Part shown: piece after piece, positions 39,956 through 53,098 of the stretch | How positions within the stretch are numbered: the stretch's first letter is position 1 | How the letters are laid out: each line of letters opens with the position of its first letter | DNA from: Perognathus longimembris pacificus | Taxonomy: Eukaryota > Chordata > Mammalia > Rodentia > Heteromyidae | NCBI RefSeq assembly: GCF_023159225.1 | Contig: NC_063171.1 | Coordinates: 35,867,378-35,931,377, forward strand | Reading direction: 5' to 3' | Length of the DNA: 64,000 nt | Notes under the pieces: model-generated | The model's database searches: none | Told to the model about the DNA's origin: nothing | The model's input: the letters and a program-made list of their open reading frames with translations, nothing else | Made by a program: the position numbers and the translations under genes

Positions 39956-40905
39956 TCGCCACCCCCCCAGGCCCCGCCAGAGCAGGGGGACCTAGGCTCC
40001 TCTCATCCCCCACGTCTAGGTGCTTTCCTCTCTTGCTTCCCAGCCCTGCCCTGCCCTCACCTTCCTTTGAGATGTAAGTTTCGTTCCAAAATTGTACTCT
40101 CTCTCTCATCTCATCCCCTGGTTTTCTGGGAGCCCATGGACTAATCCTACTCCTTCCCAAGGGCTGTGTGTTTGGTGCCTGTCCCTCAGGCACTGAGAAG
40201 AAAAGGACCTTGAAAGCCCCTGCCCCAACTCCAAGCCACCTGGTTTTCTCATCCTATATCCTTCAGCTTGACCACCACCGGATCTTGATCTTTCCTTCCC
40301 TCCCTTCCCTCTATCTGGTGGCCTAGCTCTATATCCTCTCCTCTAACACCCAGATCAGTCTGTCTTTCAGGGTTTAGTTAGGTTGTTGATTATTTTTTAT
40401 TTTTTAATCCATTCTTTTGCTTGTTGGTTTGGTTACCTGTTCTGGTGCTCTCTGCCCTTTACTCCCATGACTGAGGACCAATGACGTCATGTAGCTTTTG
40501 CAGGTCCCCACCCCCATTAAGTCCTTAATGGAGATCCAGCCAGCCCAAACAAAGGAGCCCCTGAACCTCAGACCTCATTCATTACAAAGCTTGATGCCCC
40601 TTGACCACTTTGGAGCACTGTTCTGGGAATCAAGGTCTTGGAGAATGAGTGAATGATGGAGAGAGAGTAAGGGAGAAAGAGAGAGACACTGAATTCTCAC
40701 AGGTCAGGGGGCTAAAGAGGGACAAATTCATCCTAAGAAATGGCTTTAACAAGCAGAAAGGGAAGGGAGTTAGAAAATAGGGGGAAAAAGAAGAGGCTGC
40801 ACTCTCAGCCACAGGGGATTCTTGGGATTTTTCTACATTCTGTATATTGCTTCTCAAGTCTCTACATGTTGTTACATGTTTAATAAACACTGACATTTCC
40901 AGAAG
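39956..40905 (+). other. MPZ: MPZ 3' UTR and polyadenylation signal
   Basis: Repeat-free sequence follows the second stop and ends at AATAAA (40882-40887), with the cleavage site expected about 15-20 bases later. The start of the UTR is 39764 for the normal form and 39956 for L-MPZ. It includes a short T/A-rich tract near 40390-40405. Confidence 0.8.
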
Positions 40906-41549
40906 CCACTGCCTCATCTTGTATTTTCTAGTTCTCCCCAGATACTCCCCACCTCTTCTCCTATCCTCAGCCTTCCATGCTTCCTTCTTATGAACTGGCT
41001 TCAGTTGTTGAACTTGGTCTCAGGGGTAGGGCTTTTGTAGTAGAGCAGGAGGGAAAAACCCTGAAATAGACTCACAGACACATTCATATACTCAACAACC
41101 ATTCAATGAGCTGCGCTATATGCTAAACTGTCAGCCTCTGCTTTTAAATTAGTGAAAAAACACAGAATTCCTCTTTACAAGGATCTTAATTCTAAATGGC
41201 TTGATGCCATTAGAGCCTAGCACAGCCAAGGTTCTTTAGCTGATGAAGTGATCCAAGCATTCCATTTCTGTCACAAGGTCTGAGTTACCTGCTGTTATTT
41301 GGTTGCAGTATTTCCCCTTTTTGATTAGGGACTGAAGTGCTAAGTAGCACCTCCAGAGAATCTCCTGGGTTCTAGAACTAGCTTCCTTCACTGGTACTGT
41401 GCAGCACCAACCCAGTTTCCCCTAGATATTCAGGATTGATCACACCAGCCAGTGGACAATGCCCAGCCCTCCTCGTAGCATAATCATGCCAAGAATAAAT
41501 CTTACTGGCTTTACTGCCCCTGTACAAAGTTAGTTTCATGGGGGAAAGA
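40906..41549. other. MPZ downstream flank, no recognised feature
   Basis: Non-SINE sequence after the MPZ polyadenylation site. Confidence 0.5.
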
Positions 41550-41630
41550 ATGGACAGTACTAGGGTTTGGATTCAGAGCCTCATGTTTGCTGGGCAGGTG
41601 CTCAATCACTTGAGCCACTAGTTTCTTTTA
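41550..41630 (-). mobile_element. ID-like monomer
   Basis: AGTACTAGGGTTTGGATTC to CACTTGAGCCACTAG on the plus strand. Confidence 0.5.
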
Positions 41631-41796
41631 TTCCTCTTTGTTCAATAGCACCTAGAAGTCCAAATGGCCAGGTTGCAGTCCCACTTTCCAAGCCAATGAA
41701 ACCATTCTTGTGTTTTCCAAGGGAAGAAATCTCCCTTTGGGGTCTAAGTCCTCAAAACCAGCAGATCTGGCTGATGGAAAACAAAGATTCTATGAG

Positions 41797-42040
41797 TGAA
41801 GCTGGGCACCTGTGCCTCACCCCTATTGTCCTATCTACTCAAGAGGCTAAGGTCTGAGGATCAAGGTCCAAAGCCAGCCCAGGAAGGCAATTCTGTATGA
41901 TTCTTATCTGCATTTAATCATTAAAAAGCCAGACATAGAGGTGTGGTTCAAGTAGTAGAGTGCCAACCTTGAGCAGAAGAGCTAAGGGACAGAGTTCAGT
42001 CCCTGAGTTCAAGCCTCAGTATCAGCACACACACACACAA
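41797..42040 (+). mobile_element. Geo SINE ending in (CA)n
   Basis: GCTGGGCACCTGTGCCTCAC to CAGTATCAGCACACACACAC. Confidence 0.75.
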
Positions 42041-42504
42041 TCTTTGAGTGATTATCAGTTGTAACAGTGAAAGAATCACTCCCAAATCCATACATTTTGA
42101 TTATGTGGGAAACAACATTCTGTAACGGCCGCTCATTCAAAGCATATACTGCATCTTATAGCTCCTCATTCTTTCTGGGTATTGTCTTTCAACTGCGGTT
42201 ATGAGTCTTCAGGAAGCCAAGTTTTAAATCCAAGTTTTAAATGGGCATCTTCTTACCAAGAGCTGAGGAATGAACTGAGATCATTTAATTCCATGAGCAT
42301 GAGCCTAGCAATGTATTTCTTTGCTGCTAAATAAGTTCTTTGGTTAGAAGTTATGAGAAATGGCACAGCTATGAATGGGACATTTTGTGAGTCCTAACTA
42401 TCTGGTAGGTTAGTCTATTATTGTCTGCCTCATAATTGAGACACCATCACAATATCATCACAATTTAGGCACTATCCCTGTGTCCAACAAAGGCCTTCCC
42501 TTAG

Positions 42505-42920
42505 GCTGGGGTTAGAGGATGGATCTCACTATTATGCATTTACCTAACATGCTTAAGGCTCTGCATTTTATCCCAAGCATGGGAGGGAGAAAAAAAAACA
42601 GCCTTTCTATTCTAAGTTTGACTCTCAGCTGAGCCTTCACTGACTATCTTGCAGTAGCTTCTTGACTGTCCTGTGTCCAGTCTCTCGGCAAAGATTTATA
42701 GCTCAGCAGTGAAGCTCAGGAAACTCTTTATAGAATAGGATTGGCAGCAGAAGACAAATAGGGTTCCTGAATATTCAGGCAATGGCTGGACATGACTTTC
42801 TTTTCCTTTTTTTCAGTTTTTTGAGACAGGATCTCCCTATATAATCCAGACTAGCCTTAAACTAGCAATCTTCCTGACTACTTCTTGCATGTATGGCTGC
42901 CTAAAGGTTTAGGGCAATAG
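42505..42920. mobile_element. ID-like monomer (+) and B1-like SINE (-)
   Basis: ID-like unit 42505-42590; B1-like minus-strand piece 42810-42900 (TTTTTGAGACAGGATCTCCC). Confidence 0.5.
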
Positions 42921-43210
42921 GTTCTATTGTACTCCATCAGACCTGTTTCCCTTTTTATTATCCTGAAATGGAATTCATATGTAATATAGCTGAGAGGGAT
43001 ATAAGCAATTCAAATACTATGAGCAGCACTGTTATTGTTGACAAGAATTTCTGAAATGGTGAACAATTTTTAGTAAATTTCTGAATAAATTATAATTTTA
43101 ATCTATACCTTAGTAGCATTTCTGGGGAATTCAGAATCTAAATGATGCAAAAAATACTTTGCATTTCCATTTGAAATGGAGCTGAGTTCTGGGTTCCTTC
43201 AGATAACAAC

Positions 43211-43212
<2 letters not shown>

Positions 43213-43256
<44 letters not shown>
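43213..43256. repeat. (GT)n microsatellite
   Basis: About 22 GT units. Confidence 0.92.
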
Positions 43257-43258
<2 letters not shown>

Positions 43259-43294
43259 ACTACAGCTTGAAATCACTGTTTTTAGCTTTTTTAT

Positions 43295-43840
43295 CTTTTG
43301 CCAGTCCTGGGGCTTGAGCACTGTCCCTGAGCTTGTTTTCCTCAAGGCTAGCACTCTATCACTCAAGCCACAGCATCCCTTCTAGCTTTTTTCTTCTACC
43401 CCTAAGCCACATTCCCAGCCCATCTTTTAGCTTTTTTTGCTCAAAGTTGGTGCTCTACCACTTGAGCTACTGCTCCTCTTCTAGCCTTTTGTTTTGTTTT
43501 GTTTTCCAGTTCTGGGGCTTGAATTCAGGGTCTGAGCACTGTCTCTGGCTTCTTTTTGCTCAAGGCTAGCACTCTGCCACTTGAGCCACAGCGCCACTTT
43601 GGCTTTTTCTATATATGTGGTGCTGAGGAATCGAACCCAGGCTTCATGTATATGAGGCGAGCATTTTACAATCATTAGGCCATATTCCCAGCACCTCCAC
43701 TTCCAACCTTTTGCTGGTTAACTGGACATAGGAGTCTCATGGACTTTCCTATCCAGATTGCCTTTGAACCATGATCCTCTGATCTCAGCTTCCTGAGTAG
43801 TTAGGATTACAAGCATGAACCGCTGGCTCCCAGCTAATAA
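43295..43840 (-). mobile_element. Nested IDL and Geo SINEs
   Basis: IDL-like piece 43295-43422, Geo 43425-43835 split by a complete IDL copy at about 43487-43697. Confidence 0.75.
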
Positions 43841-44539
43841 CAGGTTTTTCAACTACATTAATATCCATCATGTGGTATGTGGCACAATTCTTTTCACTGT
43901 TTTGGTCATTGCAGTATTGTTTAGTATACTTGACTCTTGAACACTAACTCCCAGAAATCTCCAAAAACAGTCTAACAACCAAAAATATATCCAATAAATT
44001 CCCCCAAACAACCCCTAGAGGGCAATACACCCTCCTGTTGAGAACTGATTCAGAGGAGTCAGTGAGGCATGGGCTTTCTCAGGAGTTAGGAAAGGAATAA
44101 GCTTCATTTCAGAATACCCACACCTTTCCCTATCATACGCTGTGCTGTCATACACTTCTTTCTGCATGTATATTAGCCCTAACTCCCAAGTTCTAAGCCC
44201 CATTACTCTAAGCATTTCACTTCATGCCATTTTTAACTTCAAATTTCCTGGCCACATGTTCCCTAAAGCTATAGGGAAGGCAACTGGATGAGATCCAAGC
44301 ACTTTTACATTTCAGGGAAGCATCTACTAAAGCAGTTAGGAATAGTGAAGGCCAGATGTAGTCTTGCCCTGGAAGGATGTAAGAGTGTCTAGATCTTACC
44401 TGTTTGGGATATGAGGATCCAAATAGAAAAGTGATCCCGAGCTCAGCTTAGGGAAACTCTGCTGTTTGTCCTCCAAGCTAGGTTGAACATCCTTGACAAC
44501 CAATCTGGCTGCCCTTCAATTATCCAGTCCCTTGTCAGT
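43841..44539. other. Intergenic, no recognised feature
   Basis: Non-SINE sequence upstream of the MIR; no coding seen. Confidence 0.5.
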
Positions 44540-44990
44540 GTGATATAAAAAGCACACATTCTAAAGTCAGATTGCATGAATTCTGGTCCTGGTTCAACCA
44601 CTCAGTTGCTTTAGTTGTTTGCTATCTCTGTACCTCAGGTTCTTCTTATGGAAAATAAGAACACTAGTAATATCTATGTCTTACAACTAGTAGTTTTAAG
44701 AATTAAAAAAGCTAGGGACTGGGAATATGGCCTAGTGGTAGAATGCTTGCCACATATTCATGAAGCCCTGGGTTCCTCACCACCACATATATAGAAAAAG
44801 CTAAAAGTGGCACTGTGGCTCAAGTGATAGAGTACCAGCCTTGAGCAAAAAGAAGCCAGGGACAGTGCTCAGGCAGAGTTCAAGCCCCAGGACTGGCAAG
44901 GAAAAAAAAATTAAAAGAGCTAGAATATGTGAGCAAGTGCTTAAAACAGGATTTGGCACATAGCACTTTGCAAATCTTAGATATTAATTT
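44540..44990 (+). repeat. MIR element split by a younger IDL SINE
   Basis: Left half (44560-44711) reads like the MIR core with CTGGTTCAACCACTC and TACCTCAGGTTCTTC. Right half (44920-44985) ends with GTGCTTAAAACAGGATTTGG and CACATAGCA. The IDL SINE at 44712-44917 separates them, with a duplicated AATTAAAARAGCTAG target. MIR is an ancient mammalian SINE, so this is a relic. Confidence 0.65.
44712..44917 (+). mobile_element. IDL SINE inside the MIR
   Basis: GACTGGGAATATGGCCTAGTG to GGACTGGCAAGG plus A run. Confidence 0.85.
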
Positions 44991-45333
44991 TGTCATTCAT
45001 GTGCTGTAGAGAACATGAACTTAGAGAATCATTCCAAGTTGGGGAATGAGTATCCCTGAAGACCCCCTTAATTATAAAGAAGCCTAATTTGACGGAGTTA
45101 CACTCAAGTAGGAATACTTTCAGATAATCTAATGAAGATGGCCTTTCTGAACTAGGAAGGCTGATGATGATGACTATGGTGATGATGAGGATGGATCAGT
45201 AATGATGATCAACATTACACAAAAATAAAAGAAAAATCACGGTGAAAACAACACTGAAAAAGCTTTACAAAATGGAGTCCGCAGGCCATTAAGGGAACAG
45301 ATGTATGTACTTCTCAAGTGGTTGACTATGTAA

Positions 45334-45337
<4 letters not shown>

Positions 45338-45371
<34 letters not shown>
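45338..45371. repeat. (CT)n microsatellite
   Basis: About 17 CT units. Confidence 0.92.
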
Positions 45372-45372
<1 letters not shown>

Positions 45373-45554
45373 AGTCATGGGGTTTGAACCTTTCAATCCT
45401 ACTTTTCAGAGACTTGGTATTGCTGGGGAAGACCCTGTCCTCTCATCGATCTTTCCCCAACTTACAGCCAGCTTCTTCCTCTTCTCCTCTTCTATGTCTT
45501 CCACTGCTTCCTCTTATCATGAATCCCTAACCTAATATGCTTTTGGAATACCCC

Positions 45555-45557
<3 letters not shown>

Positions 45558-45650
<93 letters not shown>
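45558..45650. repeat. Compound (TC)n(TG)n microsatellite
   Basis: About 20 TC units followed by about 24 TG units with one GG break; 180 bases after another (CT)n. Confidence 0.92.
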
Positions 45651-45652
<2 letters not shown>

Positions 45653-46599
45653 TCTCCTGGCCTGGCTGAGTTTTCCTTATTTCTAAAATGGTTTGCGGAG
45701 TGGGAGTGGCTCCTGGCAGCTTCCTTACTCCTGCTGCCTCAGTGTCTGAGAACTAGCTCTCCTTGGGCTGGTTCTCTAGTTCTGGTGAGTTGCTATTCTC
45801 TTGTTCTTCATCATCTCTAAAGTGTAATTCCTCTGCTCTCTATCCTTCTGAAAACAGATTTTGGAGGTTAGGAAGTTTGCATTTCTTTCTGAGTATTATA
45901 GTGGCAGCCTGGACTCCAGATCTACAAAGAGACTTTAGTCCTCAGGCAGAAATCAGCCTATTTCTAAAGCTGTGGGGAAAACTTCCTGTTTCCTCCTTAG
46001 CTACTTGTCTCTTGCAGTCTTCAGGTTAGGGTGACATTGGCAATCCACTGTTTTCCTTTCAACACTCTAGTCTTGTCTTAGTGCTCACTCATGGTCATGA
46101 TTGTTGATCAATTCAAGCTCTGAGTATGTAAAATAAAAATAACTTTATTTGGGAAACTTAGGAATCACATTTAGGGAAACACTGAGTGAATGCTTTGAAA
46201 GAGGCAGGGAAAGTGGGAACTTATACAGACATCAGTGCTGATTTATTGCAAAGCACTAAAAATCCCTTTGTAGGAAAATTCTGTTGAGTGTTGAGAAAGA
46301 ACAGGGGCTGTGTAACTGATAGATAATGAATAAGAGGATGTATATATGTAATAAAAATATCCCTAAAACAATAATCAAACAACCTCTTGACACACATTTT
46401 GAGTTTCTGGATACATCTGCTCATTCAAGATTCCTGCAGATTTCTCTCTTTCTCTCTCAAATGTTTATATTTTTGTGATTCTGTCTTCTTGTTTTCGTAG
46501 TGTATGGTGTCTTCACATGTATATCTTTGGAGGGGATGAGGGTATAGAACTCAGGGGAAATGTTGAAAGTGCAGCAGGGGAGCTTGCTAGCCACTGATG
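45651..46599. other. Intergenic, no recognised feature
   Basis: Mostly non-repeat sequence between the compound microsatellite and an L1 tail. Confidence 0.5.
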
Positions 46600-46770
46600 A
46601 AAGTGAACTATACAACCCGTGGGTGGAGACAGGAGGGAGAGACTGGGAGAGAGTGAGAGAACAGAAGACACTGTAAGAAAGGAAATGTACTCATTAGCTG
46701 ACTCATGTAATTGTAATCCCTCTGTACACCACCTTTATAATAACAATACAGTAAATTAAAAAAAAAGATT
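46600..46770 (+). mobile_element. LINE-1 3' tail
   Basis: GTGAACTATACAACCCGTGG, AGGAAATGTACTCATTAGC, GTAATCCCTCTGTACACCAC and an A-rich end. Confidence 0.6.
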
Positions 46771-46892
46771 CCTGCAGTCAAAGATGAAAGTAAAGTTCAC
46801 AATCTAGAAAGGGAAGGAGGAAAGGAAGAAAGAGAAAAGGAAGGAAGGAAGATGAATAAAATATAAGTAAAGAGGAAAAAAAGAGAAAAAGA

Positions 46893-47105
46893 GAGCCGGC
46901 GCTGGTGGCTCATGCCTGTAATCCTAACTACTCGGGAAGCTGACATCAGAGGTTTGCTGTTCAAAGCCAACCTGGGCAGGAAAGTCCATCAGACTTTTAT
47001 CTTCAATTAACTACCAGAAAAGCAGAAGTGGTGCTGTGGCTCAAGTGCTAGCCTTGAGCTAAAGAGCTCAGGGACAGTTCCCAGGCCTCACGACTGAAAA
47101 AAGAA
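46893..47105 (+). mobile_element. Geo SINE
   Basis: GCCGGCGCTGGTGGCTCATG to CTCACGACTGAAAAAAG. Confidence 0.78.
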
Positions 47106-47229
47106 TGTATGAAAACAAATATAGCACTTTTGGAGCCACTGGCGCCTGGCCTTCATATGTATTTTTAGTAAAGGACATTAGCAAACACATTGCTTTGGGG
47201 AAGGTAGTTCTGATCAGAAAGAATTCGCC

Positions 47230-47930
47230 ATCTTTTGCTGAACCAATGCTAGTTCTCCAAAAAAGGTTCTAAAATCTGATTGCTCTTGGTCATGCTTATT
47301 CCTACCCTGGACGCATGAATTGAGCCTTTTCTCTCTGGCTAGAATGATTCACAGAACTCAGTAAAGGACTTTCCCTTTACTTATGATCACTGGTTTAATA
47401 TAAATGATCCAGATCAAGAACAGTCAATGGAAGAAACAGGAAGAGGGGATGCATGGGGAGGGGATGCATGGGCCTTCCATATCATTTCTGGGCATATCCC
47501 TCCTCCTCCCTCAGCACCGTAATATATTCACCAAACTGAAAGCTCTCAGAACCCTGAAGCCCATCGATTAGGGTTTTGATGAAGGCTTTATTATTACATA
47601 AGTACTTGATTAAATCACTAGCAAGGAGTGGTTAAATCAATCCTAGTTCCTCTTCTTTCTGGAGATCAGAGTGGGCTGAATGTTCTAATTGTTTAATCAC
47701 AAGATTGGTTTCTCTGGCAGTCAGCATCCCATTCTCCAAGAGTTATCTTACTAGCAAAAACTCTGGTAGAGAGTTGAAAAGGGCTTTTTATAAATACCAA
47801 AACATGCTTTCCTCACTCCAGTCACTCAGGAACTTCCAAGGGTTCTAGGGGCTCTGTACCAAGACCTCAGGATGAAAACCAAACATAGTTCTTACTGTGC
47901 TGCAGTATCACCTCCAAGCCAATGATTTCT
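47230..47930 (+). repeat. Old LTR-like repeat (ERVL-type, possibly MER21-related)
   Basis: Non-SINE stretch whose wording (CAAGAACAGTCAATGGAAG, GGGCATATCCCTCCTCC, a GATTAAATCA motif, CACTCAGGAA) resembles an ancient mammalian LTR as I recall it. The family name is uncertain. No coding is seen. Confidence 0.35.
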
Positions 47931-48102
47931 CTATTGGTGTTTTCTCAATTGTGTTGGTATGGCTGGCATAGCTGGAATTATAGTCCTGACAAAGTTGAAA
48001 GAGATCTTAAGAGATAAGCAAGAAGTATACTTTGAAATATGTCCCCAATACTCAAACTTGGAGATAAAGACTTTTGGGGACAATTCAGGCCCCTAAAGAG
48101 AC

Positions 48103-48560
48103 AAGGATTCTGCTTTTTTTTTTTTTTTTGTAGTGGTGGTCAGGCTTGAATTTAGGGCCTGGATGCTGTCCCTGAACTTTTGTGCACTCTACTTACCTTG
48201 AGCCACAGCTCCACTTCCAGATTTTGTGAGGTTAATTGGAGGTAAGAGTTTCATAGACTTTCCTTCTGGAGCTGGCTGCAAACTATGATCCTCAGACCTC
48301 AGCCTTCTGAGTGGCTAGGATTACAGGCATGAGCCACCAGCTACCAGCAAGGATTCTGCATCTGTAATACTAGCTAGAGGTCTGAGGATTGCAGTTCAAA
48401 GCCAGTCTGGGCAGGAAAGCATCAGACTTTTATCTCCAATTAACCACCAGAAAACCAGAAGTGGCACTGTGGCTCAAGTGGTAGAGTGATAGCCTTGAGC
48501 TAAAGAGCTCAGGGACAGCATCTAGGCCCACAGTTCAAGCTCCATGACCAACAAAAAAAA
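48103..48560. mobile_element. Two Geo SINEs in inverted orientation
   Basis: Minus-strand copy 48115-48350 with CAAGGATTCTGC on both sides, followed at once by a plus-strand copy 48362-48560 that lacks its first bases. Confidence 0.75.
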
Positions 48561-48994
48561 AGTATGAGAAAAAATATAGCACTTTGGAGCAAGAGATGGT
48601 GAAGAGAGAATCGCTTCAATAGTAGACTTCAGATCAATCAGGCAAAAAACAGATCAGATGTCCTCCAAGCAACAGAAGGACTGATAACATGGAAGCCCAC
48701 TGCCTCTGTACCAGCCAGCTCTTAAAAGCACAGGGGCAGAAAGCACTTGCCTGGTCCCAGCCACCATGAAGGGACACCAAGGCACATCTCCAGTCACTTC
48801 TCATCTAGTCAACGGGATGAGGAAATAGGGACTACTCTTATCAATGCCTAACTCTTACTTCACCAGGAAACACCAGACATACAGTAGATGTGGCGTTGAT
48901 AAACTTTGGGAGATATATATATATATAGCCTTCCAGAGATATTATCCTTTGTTTCTTACTCATGGCTGCTACATGGTTTTGATTTCTATACTTT

Positions 48995-49530
48995 TTGTGT
49001 GTGTGCAAGCATATGGGACCAAAATTGAACCCAGCAAGCCTATTAAGCACTCTACCTCTTGAGCTATGCATCCAAGCCTTTTGTTGTGGTTTGATTTGCT
49101 TTTGAGGCAAGGACTTGCTGACTTTGCCCAGGTTGGCCTCAAATTCAGAATTTGCCTGCCAGTCCTCCTAAGTAACTGGGATTGAAGTGCCAGACTTTGA
49201 AGTCAGGCCCCATTTTACCACGTGAACCCCATTTTAGAATCGAACCCTGAGCCAATCAGATTTGTACCTGTGTCCTAATCTTGCTTGCTTGAACACCTGA
49301 TTGTTGTAACCTTGTTCTTTGCCTTTATAAGGCCTGTGTAATCACAGCTCGGGGCTTCCTCCTAACCTCCGCTGTGTCGGTGGGTAGGACGAGGCCCGAG
49401 TTGCAGCTCGCTTAAATAAAGCCTTGCCTTGCTTTTGCATTTCGGAATGTCTGAGTCTCGGTGGTCTTCTTGGTGGTGGTCTTGCGACTTGGCACAACAG
49501 GATTAGAGTAGTGCACCACCATTTCAGCTT
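48995..49530 (-). mobile_element. B1/ID-type SINE interrupted by the solo LTR
   Basis: AAATTGAACCCAGCAAGCC ... GCCCAGGTTGGCCTC ... AGTAACTGGGAT, then the LTR, then GGATTAGAGTAGTGCACCACC. Confidence 0.6.
49183..49499 (+). repeat. Solo LTR of the same retroviral family
   Basis: 317 bp, TGAAGTGCC...GGCACAACA, nearly identical to the provirus LTR, with TATA-like and AATAAA signals. It is flanked by a 4-base target duplication GGAT (49179-49182 and 49500-49503). No internal sequence follows, as expected after LTR-LTR recombination. It interrupts an older B1-like SINE on the minus strand. Confidence 0.9.
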
Positions 49531-49537
49531 GATGTGA

Positions 49538-49797
49538 GAGTGTGTGTGTGTGTGTGTGTGTGTTAGAGAGTCCTGGGTTTGAACTCAGGGCCTGGGCACT
49601 GTTTCTGAACTCTTTTGCTCAAGAATAGTGCTCTACCACTTGAGCCACAGCTCTACTTCCCACTTTTTGGTGGTTAATTGGAGATAAGAGCCTTGAGGAC
49701 TTTCCTTCTCAGGCTGCCTTTGAACCTTGATCCTCACAACTCAGACTCCAGAGTAGCTAGTATTATAGTACATGAGCCACCAGTGTGTCTGGCTCCA
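49538..49797 (-). mobile_element. (GT)n and Geo SINE
   Basis: GT repeat 49540-49563, then GAGTCCTGGGTTTGAACTC to GCCACCAGTGTGTCTGGC. Confidence 0.75.
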
Positions 49798-49999
49798 GTT
49801 TGATTTCTTTTTTTTTTTTTCTTTTTTTAATTTTTATTGACAAACCAGTTTGATTTCTGTATTCATTATTTTTTTCTAGTACTGAGGTTTGAATTCAGAG
49901 CTTTATACTTGGCTCAGCTTGCTTGCTCATCTGTTGCTCTTCTCCTTGATCCATGCCTCTAGCTTGATTTCTGTATTCCTGTGTGTATGTTGTGTGAAG

Positions 50000-50250
50000 G
50001 TCCTAGGGCTTGACCTCAGGGCCTGAGTTCTGTCCCTGAGCATTTTTACTCAAGGCTAGTGCTGTACCCATTGAGCCACAGCTCCATTTCCAGCTTTTTG
50101 TGTGTGGGGGGGGGGGAGGAGGAGGAGAAATTAATTGGAGATAAGAGTCTCCGGGACTTTCCTGCCCTGGCTAGCTTTGAATCTCAATCTTCAGATCCCA
50201 GTTTGCTGAGTAGCTAGCATTAGAGGCACAAGACACCAGTGCTTGGCAAT
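50000..50250 (-). mobile_element. Geo SINE with G-run
   Basis: GGTCCTAGGGCTTGACCTC to GACACCAGTGCTTGGC; an internal GGGGGGGGGG run at about 50107-50116. Confidence 0.72.
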
Positions 50251-51309
50251 TTCTAGATTCTTGTGTCAAGAAGGGAAGGTTAAATACTAAGAAGTAAAGG
50301 AAAATTATAAAGCAGAAGGTAAATCCATGGTTTTCAAGGGCTGGGAAAAGAGGGGATAGGAGCTATTATTTAAAAAGTATAAAGTTGCACTTTTACAAGA
50401 TGAAAGGTGTTATGGAAACAGACAATGGTGATAATTGCACATTATGACTATACTTAATACCACTGACCTGTATAAACTAAAGTGACTAAGATGATAATTT
50501 TGTTATGCATTTTTTACCATAGTGAAAAATTGAGACCTATGATCCCCATACTCAAGAGACTAAAGCAGGAGGATAGCGAGGAGTTCCGGGCCAGTTTAAG
50601 CTTAAGTGAAAGCCCATCTCAGAAACAACAAACAAACAAAATTGAAAAAAAAAAAAGGAAGGGGAAAGTAAGGAGAGTGTCAAAAATAGATCATTCTTTG
50701 CTCAATCTTCAGTGATTTGCCTGTGATTTCCATGAATGGAGATCATTTCTCAACAATGTGAGCTCTCTGGAATGCCATAATTTTATTTACTTTGTGATTT
50801 TAAAACTTCAGTGTAACTATGGTGCTCTCTAGAAATCATCCTCTTCTTCAAGTTTGGTTAACACTGAAGGGGAGGGGAGAAGAGGGAGGAGAGAGGGAAG
50901 GTACGAGGAGGGGAAGGGAACAAGAGGAGATTATGTAGGAGGAAAATGTAGCAGGAGGGAAATCTAGGGTAGGTCATTTGGGAATAGGAAGCAAAGAAGA
51001 CTATGTTTGTTTTCAGCAGGATATATACAAAGTATGCTCTTTGCTGACAGGAGAGCAGGAAGATAATCACGCTTGCAGGTGCACACTGGGGGTGGTGACA
51101 GCAGCAGAGAGCCACACATGGGCAGCACATCAAGGTAGGGCAAGGTCAGAAGGGAGGTAAGATTGGTTTCAAATGAAAATTACTTAGGCAGCATTAGTTT
51201 CCTGTGCTACTATGTAATTTGTGCAATTTGCTCCTCCAGCCTCCCTAGGGCCAGCTCAGGCTCACATTCATTTTCTTCCCAAGAATAAAACAATAGTGGA
51301 ATTTCCATG
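50251..51309. other. Downstream flank of PCP4L1, no recognised gene
   Basis: Includes a diverged B1-like piece near 50540-50640 and a purine-rich GGAGGGGAGAAGAGG stretch near 50868-50945. Confidence 0.45.
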
Positions 51310-52263
51310 TCCCCATCTGAGGAGTTTTATTATTATTATTATTATATTATAATTATTAAACATGCTAAAATCACAGACAGTGGCTATTCCATTTCTGCTC
51401 TGACTCCACAGTGAGACAGGTGGGAACTACAGGGGTCACTTGGCTTATGTGGTTTCTGGGGATGGCTAGAGTTGCGGGGTGTGTGGAGGGGGAGAGTTTA
51501 GAAGTAGGCAGGTTAGTAAAGCTTAGTGCAAATTTACCAGTAGTAACTTACAGCTTCAGAGATCTCCCCCTTTCTTCACTTTTCTTTCCTCCCTAAATCT
51601 ACCTTAGTCTTCACTCCCTTGCCTATGGCCCCTTAGGCTGTCATCTAGTCTAGACTAGATAATAAAAGAAACCTCAGTCCCAGTCTTCCTTCTCAGGCGC
51701 TAATCTACTGAGCATGCACTAATGTGGTAAGCTGCTTGATTTAGGTCTGCTGGGTGGGGGATGAGGGGGGAGGCTCTAGTCCCCATGGTGGCTTCCGTTA
51801 TAGGAGAGAGGCTAGACATGGTGGTAGGAAAAGATGTGGAAGGGAAAGAATGTAACATAAAGTGTAGAAGTTATAAGGGGCTGAACAGTGCATATGCCCT
51901 ACCCTGAGGCACCCTACCTGGAAGATTTCCCCCCTTCACACATGGTTGGGGGATAGTCCTCTCAAACTGAAGCCTTTTGTTCTCCAAGCACACCGGGCAG
52001 GCACAGGTACTGATCCAGAGCCTTCACCCAAGGAGAAACTGAGCCACCCTTAGGCAGGTGGCTGCCAACTGAAGACCATCTTTTCCATTTTCCTTGTGCC
52101 TCTACTGCTGTGATGGCTTAACAAGGTGGAAAAAAAAGAATATATAAAGGTTGAAATTGCCTCAGTGAGAAGCTAACCAGACAAAGGGACAAGATACATA
52201 GGAGTAGTCAGGGCTGTGGAGAAAGGGAAAGAAGATAGCAGGGTGAAGGACAAGGCTAGCCAT
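51310..52263 (-). other. PCP4L1: PCP4L1 3' UTR (probable)
   Basis: Repeat-free, moderately GC-rich sequence follows the PCP4L1 stop on the minus strand. The first AATAAA in that direction is at 51326-51331, at the edge of a TTA-repeat tract. This gives a 3' UTR of about 0.95 kb. Confidence 0.5.
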
Positions 52264-52988
<725 letters not shown>

Positions 52989-53098
52989 CTGAGGGAAAGG
53001 AATCAAAATATTAGATATTTACAGAAGTTTTAAGGGGCCATCCCTTTAGGCCTCTTAGGTATGTTCTAACTCTCCTGTGACCAGATACGTTCCATTTT

